DNA from: Pseudomonadota bacterium
GTDB taxonomy: Bacteria; Pseudomonadota; Alphaproteobacteria; Rhizobiales; Hyphomicrobiaceae
Length of the DNA stretch: 6,295 nt
Direction: 5' to 3'
Assembly: GCA_023426855.1 (NCBI GenBank)
Contig: JAEZBU010000295.1
Span: forward strand, 1 to 6,295
Shown: in pieces, positions 1 through 5,766 of the stretch
How positions within the stretch are numbered: the first letter of the stretch is position 1
How the letters are laid out: every line of letters starts with the position of its first letter
Notes under the pieces: model-generated
Database searches by the model: none
What the model was told of the DNA's origin: nothing
What the model saw: the letters and a program-made list of their open reading frames with translations, nothing else
Program-made: the position numbers and the translations under genes

Positions 1-133
1 AAACGTCGCTCTCCTTGATTCCCGTTGCAGCCATCCATTGCCGGGAGAAGATGCCGTACCAAACACCGCCGAACAGAAATCCAGCCACGGCAGCCAGCAC
101 AATGCCGAGCGCGCTCATTCCTCCAAAAGCCAT
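1..133 (-). CDS. DUF1761 family membrane protein, N-terminal part (cut by window edge)
   Basis: An open frame starts at the ATG at 133-131 and runs off the left edge, giving 44 residues. It begins MAFGGMSALGIVLAAV, continues as a hydrophobic stretch (about residues 7-29) that reads as a first membrane helix, and contains GGVWYGIF followed by RQWMAATGI. The small-xxx-WY-x-(L/F) signature followed by W-M-x-A-x-G is typical of the start of DUF1761 proteins, small inner-membrane proteins of about 130-150 residues with four helices and no known function. The start is supported by AGGGG six bases upstream. The alternative ATG at 118-116 has GGAGG almost touching it, which is too close. The gene lies 93 bases beyond the end of the hydroxylase operon on the same strand and may have its own promoter in that gap. 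The family call comes from recalled motif similarity over a partial protein. Confidence 0.72.
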   Translation of the reverse strand, partial: MAFGGMSALGIVLAAVAGFLFGGVWYGIFSRQWMAATGIKESDV

Positions 134-226
134 GTTCCGCCCCTTTTCGGTGATCCGACGGCAACTTAGCAGATTCCGCGGAAGCGCGCTTGGCTAACCT
201 AACGCACGCAACGCACGCTTGGTCGA
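134..226. other. Intergenic gap with small palindromes and a 9-bp tandem repeat
   Basis: This 93-bp spacer separates the end of the MoaD-like gene from the DUF1761 gene. It holds two overlapping perfect 10-bp palindromes, TTCCGCGGAA (174-183) and AAGCGCGCTT (182-191), and a perfect tandem repeat of AACGCACGC (201-209 and 210-218). CGCTTGG occurs at 187-193 and again at 216-222. I see no hairpin followed by a T-run on the minus strand, so the hydroxylase operon has no obvious intrinsic terminator here. It may end by Rho or read into DUF1761. Confidence 0.5.
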
Positions 227-472
227 TCAACCGCCCGCGATCTGCGGCAGGATGTGTATCTCGGCCTCGGGCTCTATGGGTTGTAGCAGCGCGTCCTGGT
301 AGATCTGACCGTCGATAGCAACTGCCAGCCCCTGTTCGAGATGCGGGGCCAGCTCCGGGAACTTCTCACCCAGTCGGGCAAAGAGCTGCCGGATGTTGCC
401 GGCATCAACCTCCAGCTCCGTCACCCCGCCGGTGAACTGCCGCAGATTGCCGATCAGGGTCACGCTGGCCAT
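227..472 (-). CDS. MoaD/ThiS-like sulfur carrier protein ending in Gly-Gly
   Basis: The 81-residue product has the size and pattern of a beta-grasp ubiquitin-like sulfur carrier. It begins with strand MASVTLIGNLRQF, then has an acidic helix region (NIRQLFARLGEKFPEL), the VAIDGQIY strand near residue 51, and the tail EAEIHILPQIAGG ending in the Gly-Gly needed for adenylation and thiocarboxylation. In MoaD this C-terminus carries sulfur to precursor Z in molybdopterin synthase with MoaE. In ThiS it serves thiazole synthesis. Here it is the last gene of a molybdenum hydroxylase operon, 16 bases after the large subunit, so a molybdopterin or Mo-sulfur role is the natural inference. The start is fixed: an in-frame TGA lies three codons upstream (481-479). 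The Shine-Dalgarno is weak (GAG at 480-478; GAGG overlapping the upstream stop), which suggests translational coupling. No MoaE partner is present. Whether this is the housekeeping MoaD or a dedicated copy cannot be told from the window. Confidence 0.85.
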   Translation of the reverse strand: MASVTLIGNLRQFTGGVTELEVDAGNIRQLFARLGEKFPELAPHLEQGLAVAIDGQIYQDALLQPIEPEAEIHILPQIAGG

Positions 473-488
473 GGCTGCTCAGCCATCC

Positions 489-2801
489 TCACACCTTCAG
501 CGCGGCATCACCACGGGCCCGTGCCGCGTCGATGGCAGCGAGGACTTTCGGTGGCGACATCGGCAATTCCATGAAGCGTAGCCCCGTGGCGTTGGCGATC
601 GCATTTGCGATGGCGCCCATCGGCGGCACGATCGGTGTTTCACCGACACCGCGCACACCATAGGGATGGCGCGGATTCGGCACCTCGACGATGACCGTGT
701 CGATCATCGGCAGGTCGGATGCCACCGGGATGCGATAATCCAGGAAGCCCGGATTTTGCAGCCGGCCGTCATCGCCGTAGATGTACTCCTCGTTCAGGGC
801 CCAGCCGACGCCCTGCGCGGCGCCGCCCTGGAACTGGCCCTCAACGTAGCTTGGATGCACCGCCTTGCCGGCGTCCTGGATCACCGTGTAGCGCACGATG
901 CTGACGCGGCCCGTCTCCGGATCCACCTCGACGTCCGCGATGTGCGTGCCGAATGTCGGCGCGGCGCCATGCGCGTTGATCGACGCGTTGGCGACGATCG
1001 GTCCGCCGGTCTTGCCGGCCTTGCGCGCAATATCAGCGAGCGTCATCGGCTGGTGCTGACCCGCGTTATCGCCCGCCGGCTTGATCAGGCCGTCGTCGTA
1101 GGTCACGGCATCGCGTGGAATGTCCCACAACTGAGCGGCGCGCGCGCAGACCTGTTCGATCACCTGCTTGGCCGCATTGACGACCGCGATACCGCCCGCA
1201 AACGTCGAGCGGCTGCCGCCGGTCAGGAAGTTGTAGCCGAGCGAGCCGGTATCGGCGATCAGTGGCCGGATGCTCGACACTTCGACGCCGAGCTCTTCCG
1301 CCGCCATCATGCACAGCGAGGCGCGCAGCCCCCCGATGTCCGGCGTACCAGCCATCAGGTTCAGCGTGCCATCCTCGTTGAGCTGAAGCTGAACGGTCGT
1401 CTCGCCACCGATGTTGAACCAGAAACCCGTCGCGATGCCGCGGCCCTGGTTCACCTTCAGCGGCGCCGACCAATGCGGATGCGCCTCGGCGGCCTTCAGT
1501 GTTTCGATCAGCCCGACAGGGCCGAACTTCGGGCCATAAGCTGCCTTGGTGCCTTCCTTGGCCGCATTCTTCAGCCGGAACGCGATCGGATCGAGGCCTA
1601 GCTTCTGCGCCAGTTCATCGATGACGCACTCGACCGCATACTCCGATATGGGAGCACCCGGCGCGCGATAGGCCGCAACCTTGGGACGATTGGTGACGAC
1701 GTCGTAGCCGACAACTTTCACATGGGCGAGATCGTAGGGTGCGAAGGCGCACATGGCGCCCGGCCCGACCGGTGAGCCCTGGAACGCGCCGGCCTGATAA
1801 TTCAGCTCGGCCTCGGCGGCGGTAATCGTGCCATCCTTCTTGGCGCCGATCTTGATCGTCATGCTGGCGCCGGAGGTCGGCCCCGAAGCGCGGAACACTT
1901 CTTCGCGCGTCATGGTCATTTTGACTGGACGCTTCGCTTTCGCCGACAGCGCCAACGCCAACGGCTCGAGATAAACCACCGTCTTGCCGCCGAAACCGCC
2001 ACCAATTTCCGTCGCCGTGACGCGGATTTTCGAAATGTCCCAGCCGAGAAGCTGGGCGCAATGCGCGCGCACCACCCAATGGCCTTGCGTAGAAACCCAC
2101 AGGTCCGCTTGCCCATCCTCAGTTACCGTCGCGATGCAGGCGTGCGGTTCGATATAGGCCTGATGCACCGGCTTGGTCTTGAATGCGCGCTCGATGATAA
2201 CATCCGCGCTCGCAAAGCCTTCGCCCACGTCGCCGAGGATGAACTCCACCCGTTTCGCAACGTTCGATGGTTTCTCGGGCGCAGGCTTCACGCCTGCGGT
2301 AATCATGTCCTCATGCAGCAGCGGTGCATCGGGTTTCATCGCGTCATCGACATCCAGCACATGCGGCAGGACCTCGTAATCGACCTCGATCAGCTTCAGC
2401 GCCTGTTTGGCGATGCTGGCACTCGTCGCCGCAACAGCCGCAACCGCATGGCCCTCGTACAGCGCCTTGTCCTGCGCCAGGACGTTGCGCGACACGTCAC
2501 GGAAGTTGATGATCGACTCGCCGGCCGGAATGAATTCAGACGGCTGTTCGGCGAAATCGGCCGCGGTGACGATGGCCTTCACGCCGGGCAGCTTCGCCGC
2601 CTTCGACGCATCGATGCTGCGGATGCGCGCGTGCGGATGCGGACTGCGCAGTACACGGCCGATGAGCTGGCCGGGGAGATTGTAGTCGGCACCGAAGCGG
2701 GCACGGCCCGTCACCTTGTCGACACCGTCGGGCCGAATGGGCCGTGAACCGATGATCTTGAACTCGGAGACCTGACCGGGATTGCGAACGCGTTCCTGCA
2801 T
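489..2801 (-). CDS. Molybdopterin-binding large subunit of a xanthine dehydrogenase-family hydroxylase
   Basis: The 770-residue protein has the usual length of the separate Mo subunit (CoxL/HcrA/XdhB-like). The N-terminal a/b hammerhead domain is about residues 15-150 (IGSRPIRPDGVDKVTGRARF). The Moco-binding domains follow, with VSTQG (Q239, the counterpart of bovine XDH Gln767), GGGFGGK (267-273), AAYRAPGAP (376-384) and TGGSRST (527-533). The GVGE motif ends in E721, the general base that activates the Mo-bound water. The enzyme should hydroxylate a carbon next to a heteroatom or an aldehyde-type carbon using water. The residue after GGGFGGK is T274, where xanthine dehydrogenases have the substrate-binding Glu802, and the recalled position of Arg880 falls at P347, so purine oxidation is unlikely. 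The CoxL loop AYxCSFR is absent, so it is not form I CO dehydrogenase. There is no signal peptide, so it is cytoplasmic. AGGAG lies inside the end of the upstream gene, whose stop is three bases away. Substrate unknown. Confidence 0.93.
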   Translation of the reverse strand: MQERVRNPGQVSEFKIIGSRPIRPDGVDKVTGRARFGADYNLPGQLIGRVLRSPHPHARIRSIDASKAAKLPGVKAIVTAADFAEQPSEFIPAGESIINFRDVSRNVLAQDKALYEGHAVAAVAATSASIAKQALKLIEVDYEVLPHVLDVDDAMKPDAPLLHEDMITAGVKPAPEKPSNVAKRVEFILGDVGEGFASADVIIERAFKTKPVHQAYIEPHACIATVTEDGQADLWVSTQGHWVVRAHCAQLLGWDISKIRVTATEIGGGFGGKTVVYLEPLALALSAKAKRPVKMTMTREEVFRASGPTSGASMTIKIGAKKDGTITAAEAELNYQAGAFQGSPVGPGAMCAFAPYDLAHVKVVGYDVVTNRPKVAAYRAPGAPISEYAVECVIDELAQKLGLDPIAFRLKNAAKEGTKAAYGPKFGPVGLIETLKAAEAHPHWSAPLKVNQGRGIATGFWFNIGGETTVQLQLNEDGTLNLMAGTPDIGGLRASLCMMAAEELGVEVSSIRPLIADTGSLGYNFLTGGSRSTFAGGIAVVNAAKQVIEQVCARAAQLWDIPRDAVTYDDGLIKPAGDNAGQHQPMTLADIARKAGKTGGPIVANASINAHGAAPTFGTHIADVEVDPETGRVSIVRYTVIQDAGKAVHPSYVEGQFQGGAAQGVGWALNEEYIYGDDGRLQNPGFLDYRIPVASDLPMIDTVIVEVPNPRHPYGVRGVGETPIVPPMGAIANAIANATGLRFMELPMSPPKVLAAIDAARARGDAALKV

Positions 2802-2804
2802 GGC

Positions 2805-3281
2805 TCAGGCACTCCTCATCTCGGCGGCCGCATCCATGACGGCGCGCACGATCTTATCGTACCCGGTACAGCGACAGAGATTGCCGGCGAGCCAGTAGCG
2901 CACTTCCGTCTCGGTCGGATTGTTGTTTCGCTCCAGCAGCGACTTGGCCGCGACGAGAAATCCAGGCGTACAGATTCCGCACTGAAGCGCGGCATGTTCG
3001 AGAAACTTCTGCTGCAGCGGATGCAGTTGATCGCCGTTGGCCATGCCCTCGATGGTATCAACGGACTTGCCGTTCATCTCGACACCGAGCATCAGGCACG
3101 AGCACACCAGCCGGCCATCGACGATAACACTGCAAGCGCCGCAATCGCCGGTGCCGCAGCCTTCCTTGGTGCCGGTCAGCTCCAATTCTTCGCGCAGGAC
3201 ATCAAGCAGCGTCTGCTGCGTCTCGCACAGCGCCTCAACCGGATCGCCGTTCAGATTGAACGCGATGTGATGCTTCGCCAT
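2805..3281 (-). CDS. [2Fe-2S] small subunit of the molybdenum hydroxylase
   Basis: The 158-residue protein is a standard CoxS/HcrC/XdhC-type electron-transfer subunit carrying two [2Fe-2S] clusters. The N-terminal plant-ferredoxin-like domain binds one cluster through C42-x4-C47-x2-C50-x11-C62 (GCGTGDCGAC, then SC). The C-terminal four-helix domain binds the second through C101-G-I-C104 and C136-R-C138 (CGIC; NLCRC). Electrons pass from Mo through these clusters to FAD in the medium subunit. C60 is an extra cysteine beside ligand C62. Length and spacing are normal and no ligand is missing. The ATG overlaps the stop of the FAD-subunit gene by one base (TAATG), and GAGG sits about eight bases upstream, indicating tight translational coupling. 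It lies in the same reading frame as the large subunit, separated from it by a TGA and one sense codon. Confidence 0.95.
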   Translation of the reverse strand: MAKHHIAFNLNGDPVEALCETQQTLLDVLREELELTGTKEGCGTGDCGACSVIVDGRLVCSCLMLGVEMNGKSVDTIEGMANGDQLHPLQQKFLEHAALQCGICTPGFLVAAKSLLERNNNPTETEVRYWLAGNLCRCTGYDKIVRAVMDAAAEMRSA

Positions 3282-4144
3282 TACCGAGACCTCGCCCGTT
3301 CGTATGCTTTCTGTGCGGCCCGGCGCGCCATCACGCCTGCGACCTTGATGCGGAATTCGCGCGTGCCACGCTTGTCATCAATCGGCTTGCAGGCCGCGCG
3401 CGCCGCCTCATCGAGACGCGCCAGCGCTGCATCATCGAGGTTCGTGCCGATCAGCGCACCGGCAGCTTCAGGGACCAGAAGCGGCCGCGCCGCGACCGCA
3501 CCGAGGCCGACACGCGCTGCCGTCACCACGCCTTTGTCATCCAGCGCCAAGCTGACACCCGCACCAACCACGGCGATATCCATCTCCGTGCGCGGAATGA
3601 AGCGTAGGTAGGCATCGGCCGCATGCGCCGGACGCGGCTGCAGTACGAACGCCACCACGAACTCGCCCTTGGCCAGCGACAGTTTGCGCGGCGCCAGCAT
3701 GATATTCTCGACCGGCTCCTCGCGCCGCCCGCCCGGGCCCGCGATGATCGCCACAGCGCCTGCTGCGATGACGGCAGGCACGCTATCGGCGGCTGGCGAG
3801 CCGTTGCACAGATTGCCGCCCAACGTGGCGCGGCCCTGGACCTGGGTCGAACCAATCAGGTTGGCGGCCTCCACCACGCCTGGCCAGACGGTCTTCAACT
3901 CCGCGTGTTCCTTGAGCTCAGCGCCGGTCACCGCGGCGCCGATCCTGAAGGACCCATCAGCCTCGCGCTTGATCTCGCGCAGTTCGCCGATGCGCTTGAT
4001 ATCGATGACGATGTCAGGTGCGATAATTTCGGTCTTGAGCTGAACCAGCAGGTCGGTGCCTCCGGCCAGGATTCGGGCATCGCCCGGCGATCCGGCCAAA
4101 AGCGCGACTGCGGCGTCGAGCGTTTCAGGCGCTTCGTAACGCAT
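3281..4144 (-). CDS. FAD-binding medium subunit of the molybdenum hydroxylase
   Basis: The 287-residue protein matches the CoxM/HcrB-type FAD subunit (vanillyl-alcohol-oxidase fold, then the CO dehydrogenase flavoprotein C-terminal domain). FAD-binding motifs are ILAGGTDLL (25-33) and TLGGNLCNGSPAAD (107-120). The C-terminal domain shows the usual end pattern PIDDKRGTREFR (254-265) followed by a helix. Its role is to take electrons from the [2Fe-2S] subunit and hand them to NAD+ or another acceptor. It has only two cysteines (C113, C252) and no insertion of about 40 residues, so the extra [4Fe-4S] cluster of the beta subunit of Thauera 4-hydroxybenzoyl-CoA reductase is absent. It is first in its operon, giving the coxM-S-L gene order. 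The start at 4144 has a strong AGAGGAG four bases upstream (4149-4155). Confidence 0.93.
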   Translation of the reverse strand: MRYEAPETLDAAVALLAGSPGDARILAGGTDLLVQLKTEIIAPDIVIDIKRIGELREIKREADGSFRIGAAVTGAELKEHAELKTVWPGVVEAANLIGSTQVQGRATLGGNLCNGSPAADSVPAVIAAGAVAIIAGPGGRREEPVENIMLAPRKLSLAKGEFVVAFVLQPRPAHAADAYLRFIPRTEMDIAVVGAGVSLALDDKGVVTAARVGLGAVAARPLLVPEAAGALIGTNLDDAALARLDEAARAACKPIDDKRGTREFRIKVAGVMARRAAQKAYERARSR

Positions 4145-4210
4145 GCGGCTCCTCTGGGTGTACTTTAGATCTGTAATAGACCCAGGAAACCACAGACCAA
4201 GCCGCCCGCC

Positions 4211-4223
4211 AACCTGTCAGGTT
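4211..4223. promoter_or_regulatory. Perfect palindrome AACCTG-T-CAGGTT, possible operator
   Basis: This is a 13-bp perfect inverted repeat with a single central base. It lies just upstream of the candidate -35 of the hydroxylase operon (4195-4200), centred about 50 bases before the expected transcription start, a position typical for an activator site. The factor is unknown. A 6+1+6 palindrome can arise by chance in a few kilobases, but its place in a divergent promoter raises its value. Confidence 0.4.
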
Positions 4224-4322
4224 TCGGCGCGCGGCGCTCACGTGATCCGCCGGACGCCGTCAAAGGCTGAAAGAACGGTTTCGCGGCTTCGGCTTTTAAG
4301 GCTACAGTGCTGAAGGAATTCC

Positions 4323-4342
4323 TGTTTGCTACGCGGCAAACA
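4323..4342. promoter_or_regulatory. Inverted repeat TGTTTGC-TACGCG-GCAAACA, probable operator
   Basis: Two perfect 7-bp arms surround a 6-bp centre, giving a 20-bp site that ends 41 bases before the binding-protein ATG. If TACAGT (4303-4308) is the -10, the site lies just downstream of the transcription start, a classic repressor position. The perfect palindrome GGAATTCC (4315-4322) abuts it on the left. The size fits a dimeric helix-turn-helix regulator such as a GntR, LacI or IclR type, but the family cannot be assigned from the site alone. The same sequence could also fold as a small hairpin in the leader RNA. Confidence 0.55.
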
Positions 4343-4369
4343 ATCGTCACAAAATTCAATGATTTAGCT

Positions 4370-4375
4370 GGGAGG
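4370..4375 (+). promoter_or_regulatory. Ribosome binding site GGGAGG for the TRAP binding protein
   Basis: GGGAGG lies eight bases upstream of the ATG at 4384, near-ideal spacing. It fixes the start that gives a complete twin-arginine signal peptide. Confidence 0.8.
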
Positions 4376-4383
4376 ATACCTTC

Positions 4384-5433
4384 ATGACGGTGACCCGCCG
4401 TACCTTCATCGCGACTATTGGTGCCGGCATTGCCGCCCCTGCGGTGCTGCGTGTGACGCCAGCCAACGCTGCCGACGTGACACTCAGGCTGCATCACTTC
4501 CTTCCGGCGATGTCGAACGTGCATACCAAGGTTCTGATGCCGTGGGCCAAACGCGTCGCGGAAGCCAGCGGCGGCAAGCTGAAGATCGACATCTTCCCCT
4601 CGATGCAACTCGGCGGCACGCCCCCGCAGCTATACGATCAGGCCAAGGATGGTGTTGCTGACATTATCTGGACGCTCCCCGGCTACACGGCCTCCAGATT
4701 TCCAGCGAGCGAGGTCTTCGAACTGCCCTTTATCGCGTCACGGAATGCCAGCGTGTCTGCGCGCGCGGCACAAGACTATGCCGATCAGCACCTCAAGGAA
4801 GAGACGAAGGACGTCCGCCTCCTGAGCTTCTGGTGCCATGACCGCGGCGTCATCCACTCCAATCGGCAAGTCAATACGATGGAGGACCTGAAAGGCCTCA
4901 AGCTGCGCTTCCCGACGCGACTGGCAGGCGAAGCTCTGAAACTTCTCGGCGCCAGCCCGATCGGCATGCCGGTGCCGCAGGTGCCCGAAAGCCTTGCGCA
5001 GAAAGTCATCGATGGTGCTGTGATCCCGTGGGAGGTCGTACCGGCGGTCAAGGTTCAGGAACTGGTCAAGTTCCACACGGAAATCCCCGGCTCGCCGACC
5101 TTCTACACCGCCACCTTCATGCTGGCCATGAATCCCGCCAAGTACGACAGTTTGCCGGCTGACCTCAAAAAGGTCATCGACGACCAGTCCGGCATGGCCT
5201 TCGCGAGCGAGGCTGGAAAGATCTGGGATGAAATGAGCGGCTCCGTCCTCGAGATGGTTCAAAAGCGCGGTGGCAACACCATCACGACGATCAGCGAGGA
5301 CGAGAAGGCCAAGTGGGTGAAAACCACCGAGCCGGTTGTCGAAGCCTGGATCAAGCAGATGCAGGGTCGCAATCTTGATGGCGCGAAGCTGCTCGAAGCG
5401 GCGAAGGCATCACTCGCCAAATATCAGGCTTAA
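4384..5433 (+). CDS. TRAP transporter solute-binding protein, DctP type, Tat-exported
   Basis: The 349-residue periplasmic binding protein has the normal DctP-family length. The N-terminus is a twin-arginine signal (TRRTFIAT, R5-R6), a hydrophobic stretch, and an A-N-A cleavage site after residue 29. The mature part begins with the family's HHFLPAMS..H strand and shows KLKIDIFPSMQLGG (65-78), then DLKGLKLRFPT (168-178). R175 in KLRF corresponds to SiaP Arg147, which salt-bridges the substrate carboxylate, and GASPIGMPVPQVPESL (189-204) follows. The ligand is therefore probably an organic acid. The membrane subunits DctQ and DctM are not in the window, so this is an orphan binding protein that must use a permease encoded elsewhere. 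It is transcribed divergently from the molybdenum hydroxylase operon and followed 34 bases later by a DUF1330 gene. Tat rather than Sec export implies folding before export. Confidence 0.93.
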   Translation: MTVTRRTFIATIGAGIAAPAVLRVTPANAADVTLRLHHFLPAMSNVHTKVLMPWAKRVAEASGGKLKIDIFPSMQLGGTPPQLYDQAKDGVADIIWTLPGYTASRFPASEVFELPFIASRNASVSARAAQDYADQHLKEETKDVRLLSFWCHDRGVIHSNRQVNTMEDLKGLKLRFPTRLAGEALKLLGASPIGMPVPQVPESLAQKVIDGAVIPWEVVPAVKVQELVKFHTEIPGSPTFYTATFMLAMNPAKYDSLPADLKKVIDDQSGMAFASEAGKIWDEMSGSVLEMVQKRGGNTITTISEDEKAKWVKTTEPVVEAWIKQMQGRNLDGAKLLEAAKASLAKYQA

Positions 5434-5458
5434 ACGCGTGGCGGAATAAGGCGACGAC

Positions 5459-5463
5459 GGAGG
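5459..5463 (+). promoter_or_regulatory. Ribosome binding site GGAGG for the DUF1330 gene
   Basis: GGAGG lies four bases before the ATG at 5468, inside the 34-bp gap after the binding-protein stop. It supports independent initiation on a shared transcript. Confidence 0.7.
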
Positions 5464-5467
5464 ACAC

Positions 5468-5764
5468 ATGCCAAAGGGCTACTGGATCGCTCATGTGAGC
5501 GTGACGAACCCGGAAGGGTATAAGGACTATGTGGCAGCCAATGCCGAGCCGTTGCGAAAGTACGGTGGACGCTTTCTGGTGCGCTCCGGAAAGCACGAAG
5601 TGCGTGGCGGCCGGACGGATCGCGATCGTCATATCGTAATCGAGTTCGACAGCTTCGAAAAGGCTAAGGCCTGCTACGACTCGCCGGAATACCAAGCTGC
5701 CGCCAAAATCCGCGACGCCAATGGTCTCGTGGATATCGTCATCGTCGAAGGCTACGATCCTTGA
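5468..5764 (+). CDS. DUF1330 family protein (dimeric alpha/beta-barrel fold)
   Basis: The 98-residue protein has the length and signature of DUF1330: an opening strand GYWIAHVSVTNPEGYKDYV (residues 4-22), AEPLRKYGGRFLVRSGKHEV (26-45), and HIVIEFDSFEKAKACYDSPEYQ (55-76), ending in a VIVEG strand (92-95). The family has a ferredoxin-like dimeric alpha/beta-barrel fold and no established biochemical role. Related folds (NIPSNAP, EthD, monooxygenase ABM) bind or rearrange small organic molecules. No signal peptide is present, so it is cytoplasmic. It sits 34 bases after the TRAP binding-protein gene with its own GGAGG, and a terminator hairpin begins three bases after its stop, so the two form a two-gene transcript. 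A role on the imported compound or its product is inference from position only. Confidence 0.9.
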   Translation: MPKGYWIAHVSVTNPEGYKDYVAANAEPLRKYGGRFLVRSGKHEVRGGRTDRDRHIVIEFDSFEKAKACYDSPEYQAAAKIRDANGLVDIVIVEGYDP

Positions 5765-5766
5765 GG

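Larger units (their letters stand above)
4145..4383. promoter_or_regulatory. Divergent regulatory region between the hydroxylase operon and the TRAP binding-protein gene
   Basis: This 239-bp spacer must contain both promoters. On the minus strand a weak sigma70-like pair is visible: TTGGTC (4200-4195) and TATTAC (4178-4173) with 16 bases between, matching the consensus at only 3/6 and 4/6. On the plus strand TACAGT (4303-4308) could be a -10, but I see no convincing -35. Two perfect inverted repeats (4211-4223 and 4323-4342, listed separately) and smaller palindromes TCACGTGA (4238-4245) and GGAATTCC (4315-4322) sit in it. No regulator gene is in the window. The gap is AT-richer near the binding-protein start. 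I see no credible small ORF here. Confidence 0.6.

Noticed and set aside
201..218. Tandem repeat as the start of a CRISPR or large repeat array
   Set aside because: There are only two copies of 9 bp with no spacers.
666..1601. Long plus-strand open frame (311 codons) opposite the Mo subunit
   Set aside because: It is Arg/Ala/His-rich with no recognisable motif, and it is antisense to a gene with clear family motifs. Long opposite frames are expected in GC-rich DNA.
2061..2747. Plus-strand open frame of 228 codons opposite the Mo subunit N-terminus
   Set aside because: Composition is that of a shadow frame, and the minus-strand protein there is unmistakable.
2994..3611. Plus-strand open frame spanning the FeS/FAD gene junction
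   Set aside because: It lies antisense to two genes with intact cofactor motifs and has no ribosome site or domain.
489..4144. Calling the enzyme CO dehydrogenase or xanthine dehydrogenase by gene order
   Set aside because: The AYxCSFR loop of form I CoxL is absent, and the purine-binding Glu after GGGFGGK is Thr. Only the broader family is supported.
4323..4342. Reading the inverted repeat as a terminator or riboswitch stem
   Set aside because: No T-run follows it, it lies just before a ribosome site, and no conserved riboswitch core is visible. An operator is the simpler reading.
4165..4608. Minus-strand open frame across the divergent promoter and binding-protein 5' end
   Set aside because: It overlaps the Tat signal-encoding region and the palindromes, has no motif, and would abolish the promoter region.
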